64,000 bases of DNA from Rhizobium sp. FY34 (GCF_005222845.1 NZ_STFZ01000031.1:1-64000); one strand, 5' to 3'; shown: positions 37,680 through 46,647, counted from the first letter of the stretch. Notes: generated by a model from the sequence alone, not told the origin. A program made the numbers and translations.

Positions 37680-39933
37680 AATAACTGCTGTAGCGACCCT
37701 GATAATATTCCGAGGAACCGTATTCGCGGTAGAACTTCATGCGCTCGGTATCCACCTTGTTGAGGAAGGCACCCAGGCATTTGTCGGCGACAAGCGGGTC
37801 GCTGAGGATCGTATCACGCACGACCTTTCGAGCTGTCCTGCCCCATTCGACGACAACCAAGAAACCATCCACCCGACGAGCCACCACGCGCCCGTCCACC
37901 ACCGGCCCAATCGGCGGCAGATCGAGAACGACATATTCATACTCGGCACTCAAGGCCTGCAGAAGCTCAGCCATCTTCGCAGATGATAGAAGATCGGCAG
38001 AATGCGTGACACGACGACGAACAACTGCCGGCAGGAAGTGCAAGCCGGTGACATCATCCTTCAACACCAGTTCGCTATAGGAACGCCCTTCCAGCAGAAC
38101 TTCTAGGAAACCCGCTTCAGCATGTTGAGCGATAGAGCGTGTAGCACCGGGATTGCGCAAATCGGCATCGATCAGAATGGTCTTTCCGCTCTGCGCCAGC
38201 ATTTGTGCCATATTGACCGAGACCGTCGATTTCCCTTCGCTCGGCAGGGTCGAGATGACGCCAATAATCTTGGCCTTCTTCGGCACCCGCACATCGATCG
38301 CCAGACGCGCAGCCCGCAGGCTTTCCGCGAAGGAGGACAAGGGATGATCGACGGCTTGCCGGGTAATGCTGCGTCGGAAATCGATCTGACTGGCTGAAAC
38401 CGCATCATTCCGCGTCGTTGCAAGCGCGGTAATCAGCGGTAGGCTACCAAGAAATTCCAGGCCGAGCACATCACGAATCTGCTCTCCGGTGCGGAAGTAG
38501 CGATCGCGGAACTCCCGGAACGCACCAATGCCACCGCCAACGGCTGCTCCAAGCACAATGGACAGCGCCAGCACAAGAGCCTTGCGTGGGCTGCTGGGCA
38601 CGCTGGGCGGCACCGCCTTGGAGATCACGCGCGCTTCCGTAATTGGAAAGGACTGGCCCTGCGTTGCTTCCTGGTAACGTGTTAGAAACGTCTGGTATAG
38701 ATTCTTGTAAGTCTCGGACGTTCTTTCCAACTCGCGCAGCTGCACCTGCGTCTCATTGGCAACGACGCTCACGTCGGTTGCGCGCGCCACACCCTCGGTA
38801 ATGTTGCGCTCACGAGACAAGGAAACCTGGAGCTCGCTCTGGTAGCTTTCTGCAATGCGGCGCAGTTCGCCAAACATCAAGCGCTGGTATTCCGCCATTT
38901 CCTGGCGCAAGCGGATAGCCTGGATATGATCGCTGCCAAGACGCTTGGCGATTTCCGACTCGCGCTTTGACGCGTCCAGATACTTCTCACGCAGCGTGTT
39001 GATAACCGAACTGTCGAGGGCATCGGTGACCATCGCATCGCTCTGTCCCGAAGCGATGATCTGCTGAATGCGATCATAACGGGCCTGGGCGCGTGCCGTA
39101 TCGGCGCGTGCCACGATCAGCGCACTGTTCAATTCCGCAAGTTGCTGGTCTGAAACGAGCTTTCCATCCGCTTGAACAAGTCCGTTCTCGGCCCTGAAGC
39201 GCTGCACCGCCATGTCCGAGGCAAGCGACTGCCGGCGCAGTTCTTCAATACGCTCCTGCAGCCAGGTACCGGCACGGCGGGTGGCATCATACTTTGCATC
39301 GAGCTTGTCGTTCAAATAGGCTTCCGCCAAAGCAGACACGATCGATGCAGACAGACGCGGCGATGTCGACGTAACAGATACTTCCAGCACATAGGAGCGG
39401 CCAGTTCTACTGACCGTCAGACTATCCTGAACGATGCCCAGCGCAGATTGTCGCAGCCGTTCCTGGGGATCTAAAATCTGGTCCGCACCGCCGCCAGACA
39501 TGCCTATGGTCTGGAGAACCGCCTGAATACCATCCTTCACCGGGTTCAGGACGGATTGACCAGACGCCATGAATTCGGCGTTGTCATACAGCTTCAGCTT
39601 GTCCACCGCCGCAAGCCCGATGGCCTCGGATTTCAGAAGCTCAACTTGACTCAGTACAGAGGCTTCATCATCGAGAACACCGCCGAATGATGAAAGCTGT
39701 TGGGCAATTTCGCTATTGCTGCGGTCAATCAGAATGCTGGTAGACGCCGTGTAACGCGGCACCGCCGTCAAAAGATAAACAACACCCAAAACAACTGCGA
39801 CGCAGATACAAATAGCAACAACACGCCATTGACGGCGTGCTGCTGCTATAAGCTTATCGATGTCAATCTGACCCGCCTGAAAATCCTCTTCGTCCGGTTC
39901 ATGGGAACGAGTAAACGAAGATATCTGATTCAC
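37660..39933 (-). CDS. Polysaccharide co-polymerase / tyrosine autokinase (Wzc/ExoP-like)
   Basis: The 757-residue protein combines a chain-length (Wzz) domain with a bacterial tyrosine kinase. Membrane segment 1 is near residue 37-55 (VAICICVAVVLGVVYLL); a long coiled-coil periplasmic region follows; segment 2 lies near 445-465 (ALVLALSIVLGAAVGGGI). The kinase has Walker A TLPSEGKSTV near 564, Walker A' LIDADLRNP, and Walker B YVVLDLPP. The C-terminus is a Tyr cluster (EYGSSEYYQGRYSSYY) for autophosphorylation. It starts with GTG. It would control polymer length and export together with the Wza-like lipoprotein. Confidence 0.95.
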   Translation of the reverse strand: MNQISSFTRSHEPDEEDFQAGQIDIDKLIAAARRQWRVVAICICVAVVLGVVYLLTAVPRYTASTSILIDRSNSEIAQQLSSFGGVLDDEASVLSQVELLKSEAIGLAAVDKLKLYDNAEFMASGQSVLNPVKDGIQAVLQTIGMSGGGADQILDPQERLRQSALGIVQDSLTVSRTGRSYVLEVSVTSTSPRLSASIVSALAEAYLNDKLDAKYDATRRAGTWLQERIEELRRQSLASDMAVQRFRAENGLVQADGKLVSDQQLAELNSALIVARADTARAQARYDRIQQIIASGQSDAMVTDALDSSVINTLREKYLDASKRESEIAKRLGSDHIQAIRLRQEMAEYQRLMFGELRRIAESYQSELQVSLSRERNITEGVARATDVSVVANETQVQLRELERTSETYKNLYQTFLTRYQEATQGQSFPITEARVISKAVPPSVPSSPRKALVLALSIVLGAAVGGGIGAFREFRDRYFRTGEQIRDVLGLEFLGSLPLITALATTRNDAVSASQIDFRRSITRQAVDHPLSSFAESLRAARLAIDVRVPKKAKIIGVISTLPSEGKSTVSVNMAQMLAQSGKTILIDADLRNPGATRSIAQHAEAGFLEVLLEGRSYSELVLKDDVTGLHFLPAVVRRRVTHSADLLSSAKMAELLQALSAEYEYVVLDLPPIGPVVDGRVVARRVDGFLVVVEWGRTARKVVRDTILSDPLVADKCLGAFLNKVDTERMKFYREYGSSEYYQGRYSSYYVDDKA

Positions 39934-39969
39934 GATTGGATTCCATTATCAAAGGTCTAGTCAAGCAAA

Positions 39970-40722
39970 TCAGCCGTTGGTGACAGGGCTGGTTGGCGTC
40001 GTCGGCGTCGTTGTACCACCGGTTACCGTTGTGTTGTTGATCGTTGTCGTTGTCGATGTGCCCGTTGTACCACCACCAGTGCCGCCACCACTCGCAGTCG
40101 CACCACCGGCAGCCGTCAACGTGCCGCCATTCGACGCGCCACCAGCACCCGCACCAGCGGCACCAGAGGTTGTACCAACAGCACCAGCCCCAACACCGGG
40201 CCCAGCAATGGCCGCACCTGGAGCAGCCGGCGCACCAGCACCAGCACCAGCACCGGCACCAGCAGGCGCACCGGCACCAATGGCAGCAGTCTGCACAGTA
40301 CCTGGCTGACTTGCTGCAGCCGCCATTTGCGTGCTTGAAGCGATACCGACCTGAATGCTTGCCGCAGCAGCAGGATTGGTGGCAGCCAACTGCCCAGCGG
40401 CGGCCAAAGCACCCTGCGTCATCGCAGCAACCTGAGCTTCACTCGCGGCAGATGCCGCAACCTGCATTGCCGTCATTGCTTCGGTCATCTGCCCTGCCGC
40501 AGCAGCTTCGGCCAACAGCCTCTCGACAACGCCCCTAACGTCTGCCGCAGGCGACTGCAGCAGAGACTGCGGGTTTGCAAGAAATGCAGCGAGCGTCAAA
40601 GGCGCAACGGCCTGAACGCCAGGCGCTGCGGGTGCAACAGCCTGCTGCGCCATTGCCTGACTTCCAACGAACAGTGTCACGCTCGTCAAAAGCATTACTG
40701 AGAGTTTAGACTGAGTTTTCAT
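39970..40722 (-). CDS. Ala/Gly/Thr-rich secreted protein
   Basis: The 250-residue protein has a signal peptide (LSVMLLTSVTLFVGSQAMA, cut near residue 26). The mature part is strikingly low in complexity: an Ala-rich helical zone (about 60-165, LAEAAAAGQMTEAMTAMQVA), then Ala-Gly-Pro repeats, then a Gly/Thr-rich tail (GTSTTTTINNTTVTGG). It contains no Cys and no known domain. GGAG nine bases before the ATG at 40722 favours that start over one two codons earlier. It lies 36 bases upstream of the tyrosine autokinase gene and is likely co-transcribed with it. The function is unknown. Confidence 0.78.
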   Translation of the reverse strand: MKTQSKLSVMLLTSVTLFVGSQAMAQQAVAPAAPGVQAVAPLTLAAFLANPQSLLQSPAADVRGVVERLLAEAAAAGQMTEAMTAMQVAASAASEAQVAAMTQGALAAAGQLAATNPAAAASIQVGIASSTQMAAAASQPGTVQTAAIGAGAPAGAGAGAGAGAPAAPGAAIAGPGVGAGAVGTTSGAAGAGAGGASNGGTLTAAGGATASGGGTGGGTTGTSTTTTINNTTVTGGTTTPTTPTSPVTNG

Positions 40723-40833
40723 GAACATCTGCTCCAATTGTAAACTTTGGATAACCATGTCGCATTAGCACTCGTTAAGCAAGTCGAAAGCGCAACGACA
40801 TCGTCTGGCCGGAGTATTTTCTTTATGTTTGGT

Positions 40834-40857
40834 TAAATGGCGGCCCGAAGCCGCCAT
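40834..40857 (-). terminator. Probable terminator after the Wza-like gene
   Basis: ATGGCGGC (40837-40844) and GCCGCCAT (40850-40857) form an eight-pair stem with a five-base loop. On the minus strand it is followed by TTTAACC, a short U-tract. It lies 14 bases past the stop of the export lipoprotein gene, so the downstream secreted-protein gene probably has its own promoter in 40740-40835. Confidence 0.6.
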
Positions 40858-40871
40858 CTAGACATTCACCA

Positions 40872-42053
40872 CTAGTTTCTGATCGAGTCTCGAGTATCCG
40901 CAACATTTGCCACAGAGGACGTTGCCGAGTTCAAGATGGTCAGGAACTTCAGCAGTTCGACCGAGTCAGACGTCGATACATAGATCGTGTCCTTGTTCTG
41001 CATCGGGAACTTCTGCGCCATGAAGAAGCCCGCCGGATCGCGGAGGTTTGCCCTGAAGATCACAGGCACTTCCTTTGACGCAAAACCATGCGTGTCTACA
41101 CCGATTTTCTGCAGAAAATCCTTGCTGACCGTACGATAGACCAGCACAGCCCTCGGCTCTGCCTTGTCGTCCAGCAGGCCACCCGCCTTCGCCAGCGCTT
41201 CACCCAAGGTCAAATCCGAATCTTCGAAGTCAAAACGACCACTTTCACCCGTTACACCGAATGCCAGGAAAGTACGCCGATCACGATTGACGATCAGAGT
41301 ATCGCCGGGCTGAACATAGATGTTTTCAGAGGATTTCTTGGAAATCACATCATAAGGAACCGTAACTGAGCGACCACGACGCTGCACCGTCACAGTCGAT
41401 TCAGCGCCCGGAGAGCTCAAACCACCAGCCTCGGAAATCAGGTCAAGAATCCGCTCACCAGCAGGGCTGACCTCAATCTTCTTGGGATCCTTCACATCAC
41501 CCAGAACGGAGGCCTCCATGGACCGGCTTTCTTCGATCGACACCACAACCTGAGGCTCGATCGCCCGATTGGCGAGGCGCGATGCGATTTCCAACTGGAC
41601 TTCATCGACCGGGCGATTGGCCGCAGCAATCTTACCGGCGTAAGGCACAGTAATGTTGCCGGCGCGATCAATCGTCTGCTTCGGCAGGCTGATATAATTG
41701 CCAGGACGCGACCCTGCATCCGCCGGAATGAACAATCCGCCCGATTGCGATTCAAATATAGAAACCTGGACAATGTCACCCACACCCAGAACGATCTGCG
41801 GAGGACCGCCACGGCCACCACCAAAGCTGCCACTGAGAGTAGACGTTGTCGTATCCGATGCGTAAGCAAGCACAGCACTGTTGATATCCACCAGCGCATA
41901 ATCAATGCCGACCTTGCGATCAGCACTCTCTACCTTGACCGTCGCACCGGAATCGACAGCCTGCTGATCAGGCCCGGACCTTGGCAAAGAGGTACAGCTG
42001 GACAACAAAAGGACGCTAAGCATCCCCAATACACCACGTGATGAAACCTTCAT
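40872..42053 (-). CDS. Polysaccharide export outer-membrane lipoprotein (Wza/ExoF-like)
   Basis: The 393-residue protein has a lipoprotein signal (GMLSVLLLSSC, lipobox LSSC with Cys20). A poly-export domain follows at about 85-190 (GVGDIVQVSIFES, NYISLPKQTIDRAGNITVPYAGKI), then SLBB-type repeats (VLGDVKDPKKIEVSPAGERILDL is split here near 195; YVQPGDTLIVNRDRRTFLAFG near 265; DTIYVSTSDSVELLKFL near 350). It would form the outer-membrane channel for the polymer, in complex with the autokinase encoded downstream. Confidence 0.92.
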   Translation of the reverse strand: MKVSSRGVLGMLSVLLLSSCTSLPRSGPDQQAVDSGATVKVESADRKVGIDYALVDINSAVLAYASDTTTSTLSGSFGGGRGGPPQIVLGVGDIVQVSIFESQSGGLFIPADAGSRPGNYISLPKQTIDRAGNITVPYAGKIAAANRPVDEVQLEIASRLANRAIEPQVVVSIEESRSMEASVLGDVKDPKKIEVSPAGERILDLISEAGGLSSPGAESTVTVQRRGRSVTVPYDVISKKSSENIYVQPGDTLIVNRDRRTFLAFGVTGESGRFDFEDSDLTLGEALAKAGGLLDDKAEPRAVLVYRTVSKDFLQKIGVDTHGFASKEVPVIFRANLRDPAGFFMAQKFPMQNKDTIYVSTSDSVELLKFLTILNSATSSVANVADTRDSIRN

Positions 42054-42085
42054 GAACCCCTACCCCATAAACATGATTCTGATGA

Positions 42086-42104
42086 TGTGAAACATGCTTT
42101 CACA
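42086..42104. promoter_or_regulatory. Operator-like interrupted palindrome upstream of the Wza-like gene
   Basis: TGTGAAA and TTTCACA flank a five-base centre (CATGC), giving a 19-bp perfectly symmetric site 33 bases before the start codon of the export lipoprotein gene. Its shape is that of a binding site for a dimeric regulator, but no known regulator consensus was matched. Confidence 0.35.
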
Positions 42105-42212
42105 AGACTTAAAACACAGTTTCGATAACCTTGCTACCCGTGTCGCGCAGATAAAGCGGATTCTGCTAATACGTTTGCATAGGCCATGTTGCAGTACGGT
42201 AACACGGCGTTC

Positions 42213-43667
42213 CTAGGCAGAAGCGGGTTTATATTTGCGGCGATTCGTGCAGATTCTGAGCACAAAAGCAACGAAAAGAGCCCACCAGGCAGAGAATCCG
42301 GGTATTTGGATCGAAAAATCCAGCCCTGCATGCAATGCAACGATGAAAGAAGAGGCAATACCAGCCCAGACCACGGCGCGCAGCTTCCTTCTCTGTCTTA
42401 TTCCTTCGCCAAACATGCGGAAAAGAAAAGACACAACCAAAAGCAAAGCAACGAAAAACAACAATCCGAAAGCGAGAAGTCCATCGAGATAGAAGTTATG
42501 TGCAAGCTCCCAAAATCCAGATAAACCGCAGGATGGATCTCGATAGGCTGGAAAGTAAGATGGAAAGGCTCCAGGTCCGATTCCGGTCCAGATATTGTCT
42601 TTGATCGCTGACAATATGCCGGGCAAGATACAAAAACGGCCATCGTCAAGACCCTGTATTTCCGCACGCAGCATTGCACGGCCGGAAAACAGCCAAAACA
42701 AGCATAGCAAGAGGCCAAGGCCGATCAAAACCTGCAGATAGATATTTGAGCTGTGCCTTGATCCCACGGTTCGAAACTGGGCACTGCTGCCGGTGGCTGG
42801 CGGAAAGAGCACCATGCCAATCCCATAGACTACGACACCAATGACAGTTGAGGCGATACCCGCTCTCGAATTTGTCAGCATCAGCGCGACGAAACTGACC
42901 AGAGCAGCACCGACAAGCAGTCCGATGCGCGCCGGAGATGCATTGCTTGAGGCTGAAAGCACGCCAGAGCGCAAAAGCTTCAGCAGATCGATCCTGCCGA
43001 TCTGACACAGAATGGCGAGCAGAGTAACGCCATAAAAGGTTGCCGCTGTGTTGCGGTTCACAAATGGCCCCGTCAGGCTTCCCAGATAAAAACGCTTGTC
43101 TCCGAGCAAAAGAGCATCCGGAAAAAACACAAACTGCAGGATTGCAATAGCCGCAAACGTCGCCCCGGCAAAGCCGAAGATGGAGAGTGCTAGACTGACT
43201 TCCTCATCCGAGCGAAACAAGAGAAGCGCAGCAAGCAAGGTGGCAAACGGAAGACTAATCGGCAGGATGGCCGACAGAACGCTGGAGGGGTCAGGAGAAA
43301 GAGTACGCGGTCCCTCAAGTCCGATTTCAGTCAGCACAGCCCAGGCAGGATGGGCTGGAATGATGGGGGGAAGCGGCATTGCCTGGACAAGACAGGAAAA
43401 GAGGACCGTGAACCAGAGACCCAATACCGTATAGAACGCCATCTCAATGCTGCGCGACATGCCAAGCCCAAAAAACGCGGTCAGGAGGCTGATGACCATC
43501 AACAGGACGGAAACCGAGATGGCTGCGGGATAAACCGCGCCATGGGTCAGAAGCGCAACGGCGATTGAAAGCACAAATAGAGAGAGTGCGACCAATCTTG
43601 CTATGCGCGCAATCGCCGACGGTCGTTCACCCACAGCAACAGCACTGAAGACCTGGCTCCAAAACAT
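42213..43667 (-). CDS. O-antigen ligase/polymerase family membrane protein (Wzy-like)
   Basis: The 484-residue protein has roughly 10 to 12 hydrophobic segments along its whole length. The family's Wzy_C-type signature is visible as LTNSRAGIASTVIGVVVYG near residue 265 and the periplasmic loop GIGPGAFPSYFPAYRDPS near 370 followed by ELAHNFYLDGLLAFG. It would polymerise lipid-linked repeat units or ligate glycans on the periplasmic face. GGGAG stands eight bases before the ATG. It leads the minus-strand half of the polysaccharide locus and is 159 bases upstream of the Wza-like gene. Confidence 0.88.
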   Translation of the reverse strand: MFWSQVFSAVAVGERPSAIARIARLVALSLFVLSIAVALLTHGAVYPAAISVSVLLMVISLLTAFFGLGMSRSIEMAFYTVLGLWFTVLFSCLVQAMPLPPIIPAHPAWAVLTEIGLEGPRTLSPDPSSVLSAILPISLPFATLLAALLLFRSDEEVSLALSIFGFAGATFAAIAILQFVFFPDALLLGDKRFYLGSLTGPFVNRNTAATFYGVTLLAILCQIGRIDLLKLLRSGVLSASSNASPARIGLLVGAALVSFVALMLTNSRAGIASTVIGVVVYGIGMVLFPPATGSSAQFRTVGSRHSSNIYLQVLIGLGLLLCLFWLFSGRAMLRAEIQGLDDGRFCILPGILSAIKDNIWTGIGPGAFPSYFPAYRDPSCGLSGFWELAHNFYLDGLLAFGLLFFVALLLVVSFLFRMFGEGIRQRRKLRAVVWAGIASSFIVALHAGLDFSIQIPGFSAWWALFVAFVLRICTNRRKYKPASA

Positions 43668-44077
43668 AAGAAATGCTCCCCCCGAATACCGGCATCTTCC
43701 ATACGTCTAATCGACAGGCGCAATCAATCCCCGTATTACACGCCACAAGGTCAAACGGATATTTGTCTTGATGTAAAAGAAGTTCGCCATCGCACTCTTT
43801 TGAAGCACTCGGCAGTTTAGAGCCCATTGTAAAAAATTCGGACGAAAATCATGGCTTTGATGCCGGCGGCTTGGCCTGTTGCGGCCCTTCATGCGCATCG
43901 ACTCGACGGACAAGCGTGCAGGCCCAGACCCGATCTGTCCGATTTTGGCGCGACAGGCTAAAAAAACGACACATCGATAAAATTCGAACTTTCCACTTAA
44001 AAGGCTGGTGGCAGCCCCCCGTGTATCAAAGCTCATCGAAGGAAACACCGACGAGCGTCTCTGAAACGGGGTAAGTC
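43668..44077. other. Divergent intergenic region, no supported gene
   Basis: This 410-base stretch separates the polymerase gene from the BTLCP gene, which are transcribed away from each other. Two frames (minus strand 43707-44048, plus strand 43871-44074) have odd composition and no ribosome sites and were not called. The region should hold both promoters. AT-rich patches lie near 43770-43850 and 43960-44010. No hairpin or riboswitch-like structure was identified by eye. Confidence 0.5.
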
Positions 44078-44671
44078 ATGATTAAGAAGCTGCTCATTGC
44101 TGGTACGACTATGGCCATGCTGGTCTCAAGTGTAATGCCGTCCATGGCCATGGGGCCTGCAGGACTTGCCGCACCCTTGAGAGGTCAGTACACCCATATT
44201 CAGGTTGCTCAGCCAGTGCTGGCGCCTTTTGGATTTGTGTCCTACTGCGTCAAGAATCAGGAAGACTGCCAGCCGGCAACCGGTCCGACCACCATTGGCT
44301 GGAACTACGGCAAACTGCGCGAACTGCGCAGCGTCAACTATCAGGTCAATCGTTCGATCCGCCCGGTCAACGATGCAGCCGGCACCGACCAGTGGCAAGC
44401 CTCGGTCTCGAATGGTGATTGCGAGGACTATGTCCTGACCAAGCGCCGCGAACTTCTTAAGCGTGGCTGGCCGGCCAGTGCAATGCGGATCGCCGTTGCC
44501 ATGACGCCGGACAATGTCGGACATGCCGTCCTGATCGTTCGCACCGATAGCGGTGATCTGGTGCTCGACAACCGGACCAACAGCATTCTGAACTGGCGCG
44601 AGACGGATCTGAGCTGGGTGATGATCCAGTCGGGCGACAATCCGCTCTTCTGGAACAACATTGCCAGCTGA
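44078..44671 (+). CDS. Transglutaminase-like cysteine peptidase (BTLCP family, LapG-like)
   Basis: The 197-residue protein has a signal peptide (LLIAGTTMAMLVSSVMPSMA, cut near 24) and a BTLCP domain. The catalytic triad is readable: Cys in SNGDCEDYVLTKR near residue 115, His in NVGHAVLIVRT near 149, Asp in LVLDNRTNSI near 164. Family member LapG cleaves a surface adhesin when released by LapD, but many rhizobial members have no LapD partner and unknown targets. GGGG precedes the ATG. It faces the polysaccharide operon across a divergent promoter region. Confidence 0.92.
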   Translation: MIKKLLIAGTTMAMLVSSVMPSMAMGPAGLAAPLRGQYTHIQVAQPVLAPFGFVSYCVKNQEDCQPATGPTTIGWNYGKLRELRSVNYQVNRSIRPVNDAAGTDQWQASVSNGDCEDYVLTKRRELLKRGWPASAMRIAVAMTPDNVGHAVLIVRTDSGDLVLDNRTNSILNWRETDLSWVMIQSGDNPLFWNNIAS

Positions 44672-44791
44672 TGGATTGCAAGGCAGAGGGCGCGAGACAG
44701 TAGAAACCAGCCTCGCCCTGGCATAATTTCCGCCGCATGCAACCATTTCACGATCAATACGTTTGGCTGTCTTTAAGTGGAGAACACTATA

Positions 44792-45052
44792 ATGACATCC
44801 TTCCGGTCGCTCTTGACGATATCCGTCATGGCCTGTTCCTTCGCTCTACCGCTTTCCACAGGCGCAGCGGACCTTGTGGGTGGACAGCATTACCAGATGG
44901 ATCGCGCGCAGAAGACGACGCCCCATCATGCGCGCCGCGCGGTGAGCACCATCAGCCATTACGAAAACTGCGACCAGTTGCTTGTGACCTATCGTTCTCC
45001 GTACCAGCCCCGCACCGAACTGGTCAGCGTCTGTCATCCGCCCATTTATTGA
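44792..45052 (+). CDS. Small secreted hypothetical protein, 86 residues
   Basis: It begins MTSFRSLLTISVMACSFALPLSTGAAD, split as a signal peptide cut near residue 25. The mature part is about 60 residues with two Cys (ENCDQLL, VSVCHPPIY) that may form one disulfide. A GGAGA lies ten bases before the ATG; a GTG five codons earlier is an alternative. It follows the BTLCP gene on the same strand after 120 bases. No family was recognised with certainty. Confidence 0.7.
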   Translation: MTSFRSLLTISVMACSFALPLSTGAADLVGGQHYQMDRAQKTTPHHARRAVSTISHYENCDQLLVTYRSPYQPRTELVSVCHPPIY

Positions 45053-45197
45053 CAGCAACGTCTACAAGCCGCGAATCTCTGCGCCTTTGCCACATTTGGC
45101 GATCAGTAGCATCGCCAAGCGTTCACGCCAGACATCACGGACACAAAAGTCATTTTGGAAATTAAATGCGCCGCGACAGGCAACAGGCCTGAAGTAA

Positions 45198-45282
45198 TGG
45201 TGCCCCGTGCCGGAATCGAACCAGCACTCCTCTCGGAACCTGATTTTGAGTCAGGCGCGTCTACCAATTCCGCCAACGGGGC
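45198..45282 (-). tRNA. tRNA-Leu (anticodon CAA)
   Basis: An 85-base minus-strand tRNA with encoded CCA. The acceptor stem pairs GCCCCGT (45282-45276) with ACGGGGC, then A and CCA at 45200-45198. The anticodon arm is CCTGA-CTCAAAA-TCAGG, giving anticodon CAA at 45248-45246, which reads UUG leucine codons. The long variable arm and the T-arm GGTTCGAATCC-type segment (here TTCGATTCC) are those of a class II leucine tRNA. Confidence 0.95.
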
Positions 45283-45475
45283 ACGAAACAGGCGAAGAAG
45301 CCTCTAGCACAGTCAAAAGGGCCCGTGCAAGCACCCATCGCGATCAGCAAGATCTTGTTGCGTCTCACGAAAATTTGGCGGGTCATATGGGCTCAGCGCG
45401 CCAGGAAGCGATTTACAAACCCACCCCCCTCTGGCTAGAGCTTGCGTGCGAACCCCTTCGCGCAAGGAAGAACCC

Positions 45476-45985
45476 ATGGCTGCCGATCAACGCGAAACCC
45501 TGATGATCTATTCCGCCGGACTGGCATTCGGCATGGCGGCAACCGTCGGCACCGCGCTCGGCTTCCAGCATATCGGCGGCTATATCCCCTGCGCACTCTG
45601 CCTCTTGCAGCGCGAACCCTATTACTGGGCCGTGCCGGTGGCGCTTGGCGCCGTGGTCACCGCCGTGTTTCGCCTGCCGGCGGCCGTCACGCGCGGGCTG
45701 CTGGCACTGGTTGGTATCATGATGCTGATCGGGCTTGGCATGGGCGTCTATCATTCGGGCGTCGAATGGGGTTTCTGGGAAGGGCCGACCACCTGCTCGA
45801 CCTCCGCCAATGGGCTCACCACCAATGCCGGCAATCTGTTGAGCGACATCAACACGATCAAGGGGCCCTCCTGCACCGAGGCAGCGCTTCGGGTGCTTGG
45901 CCTTTCCTTTGCCGGCTGGAATGTGCTGGCAAGCCTTGCACTGGCCGCCATTGCTTTCAAGGCCGCGTTTACAAAGCGCGCCTAA
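45476..45985 (+). CDS. dsbB: Disulfide bond formation protein B
   Basis: DsbB reoxidises DsbA by passing electrons to quinone in the inner membrane. The 169-residue protein has four hydrophobic segments. The first periplasmic Cys pair is in YIPCALCLLQREPYY near residues 40-43, and the second loop carries TTCSTSANG near 107 and GPSCTEA near 131. The AAGGAAG seven bases before the ATG fixes the start. In rhizobia the DsbB family is also annotated simply as disulfide bond formation protein. Confidence 0.92.
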   Translation: MAADQRETLMIYSAGLAFGMAATVGTALGFQHIGGYIPCALCLLQREPYYWAVPVALGAVVTAVFRLPAAVTRGLLALVGIMMLIGLGMGVYHSGVEWGFWEGPTTCSTSANGLTTNAGNLLSDINTIKGPSCTEAALRVLGLSFAGWNVLASLALAAIAFKAAFTKRA

Positions 45986-46001
45986 GCGGCACGCCAGAGG
46001 T

Positions 46002-46559
46002 TCAAGGCTGCAGTTCCGTATCCCAGTAGAGATAGTCCATCCAGCTTTCATGCAAATAATTGGGCGGGAACAGCCGGCCATTGTTGTGCAGGTCCTGCAC
46101 CGTCGGCTGGAAGGGCTTTTGTGCCGGATGCATGCCCGCCTGCTTAGGCAGTTTGCTGCCCTTGCGCAGATTGCAGGGCGAACAGGCCGCCACCACGTTT
46201 TGCCAGGTCGTTTCCCCGCCATGCGCGCGCGGTATCACGTGATCGAAGGTCAGATCCTCGTGAGATCCGCAATACTGGCACTCGAATTTATCGCGGAGAA
46301 AAACGTTGAAGCGGGTGAAGGCGGGATTTCGCGTGGGCTGAACGTAGGTCTTAAGGCTGACAACGCTCGGTAATCGCATCGAAAACGTGGGCGAGGAGAC
46401 CGAGTGATCGTATTCGGCAATGATATTGACACGGTCAAGGAAGACGGCCTTGATCGCGTCCTGCCAGGACCAGAGCGACAAGGGGTAATAACTCAGCGGC
46501 CGGTAGTCAGCGTTCAACACGAGCGCCGGCAGGGCCTGCGGGGAGACTGCAATCGTCAA
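46002..46559 (-). CDS. HNH endonuclease
   Basis: The 185-residue protein has a compact HNH nuclease domain at about 88-150. The zinc ligands CQYC and CSPCNLRKG bracket the motif DLTFDHVIPRAHGG. The first part (VLNADYRPLSYYPLSLWSWQ) is typical of a widespread chromosomal family rather than an intron or phage enzyme. The start is TTG with GGAG seven bases ahead. The cellular role is unknown. It lies tail to tail with dsbB. Confidence 0.9.
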   Translation of the reverse strand: MTIAVSPQALPALVLNADYRPLSYYPLSLWSWQDAIKAVFLDRVNIIAEYDHSVSSPTFSMRLPSVVSLKTYVQPTRNPAFTRFNVFLRDKFECQYCGSHEDLTFDHVIPRAHGGETTWQNVVAACSPCNLRKGSKLPKQAGMHPAQKPFQPTVQDLHNNGRLFPPNYLHESWMDYLYWDTELQP

Positions 46560-46647
46560 ATGACGCTCCTCACCGATTCGGCTTATGTCCCTTCTATATT
46601 AGGTCTGTTGTTACAGGAATGTGAAGCCGAAATTATGACGCAGCGAA

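Noticed and set aside
43707-44074. Frames on both strands in the divergent region
   Set aside because: No ribosome sites and odd composition; both would sit on promoters of flanking genes.
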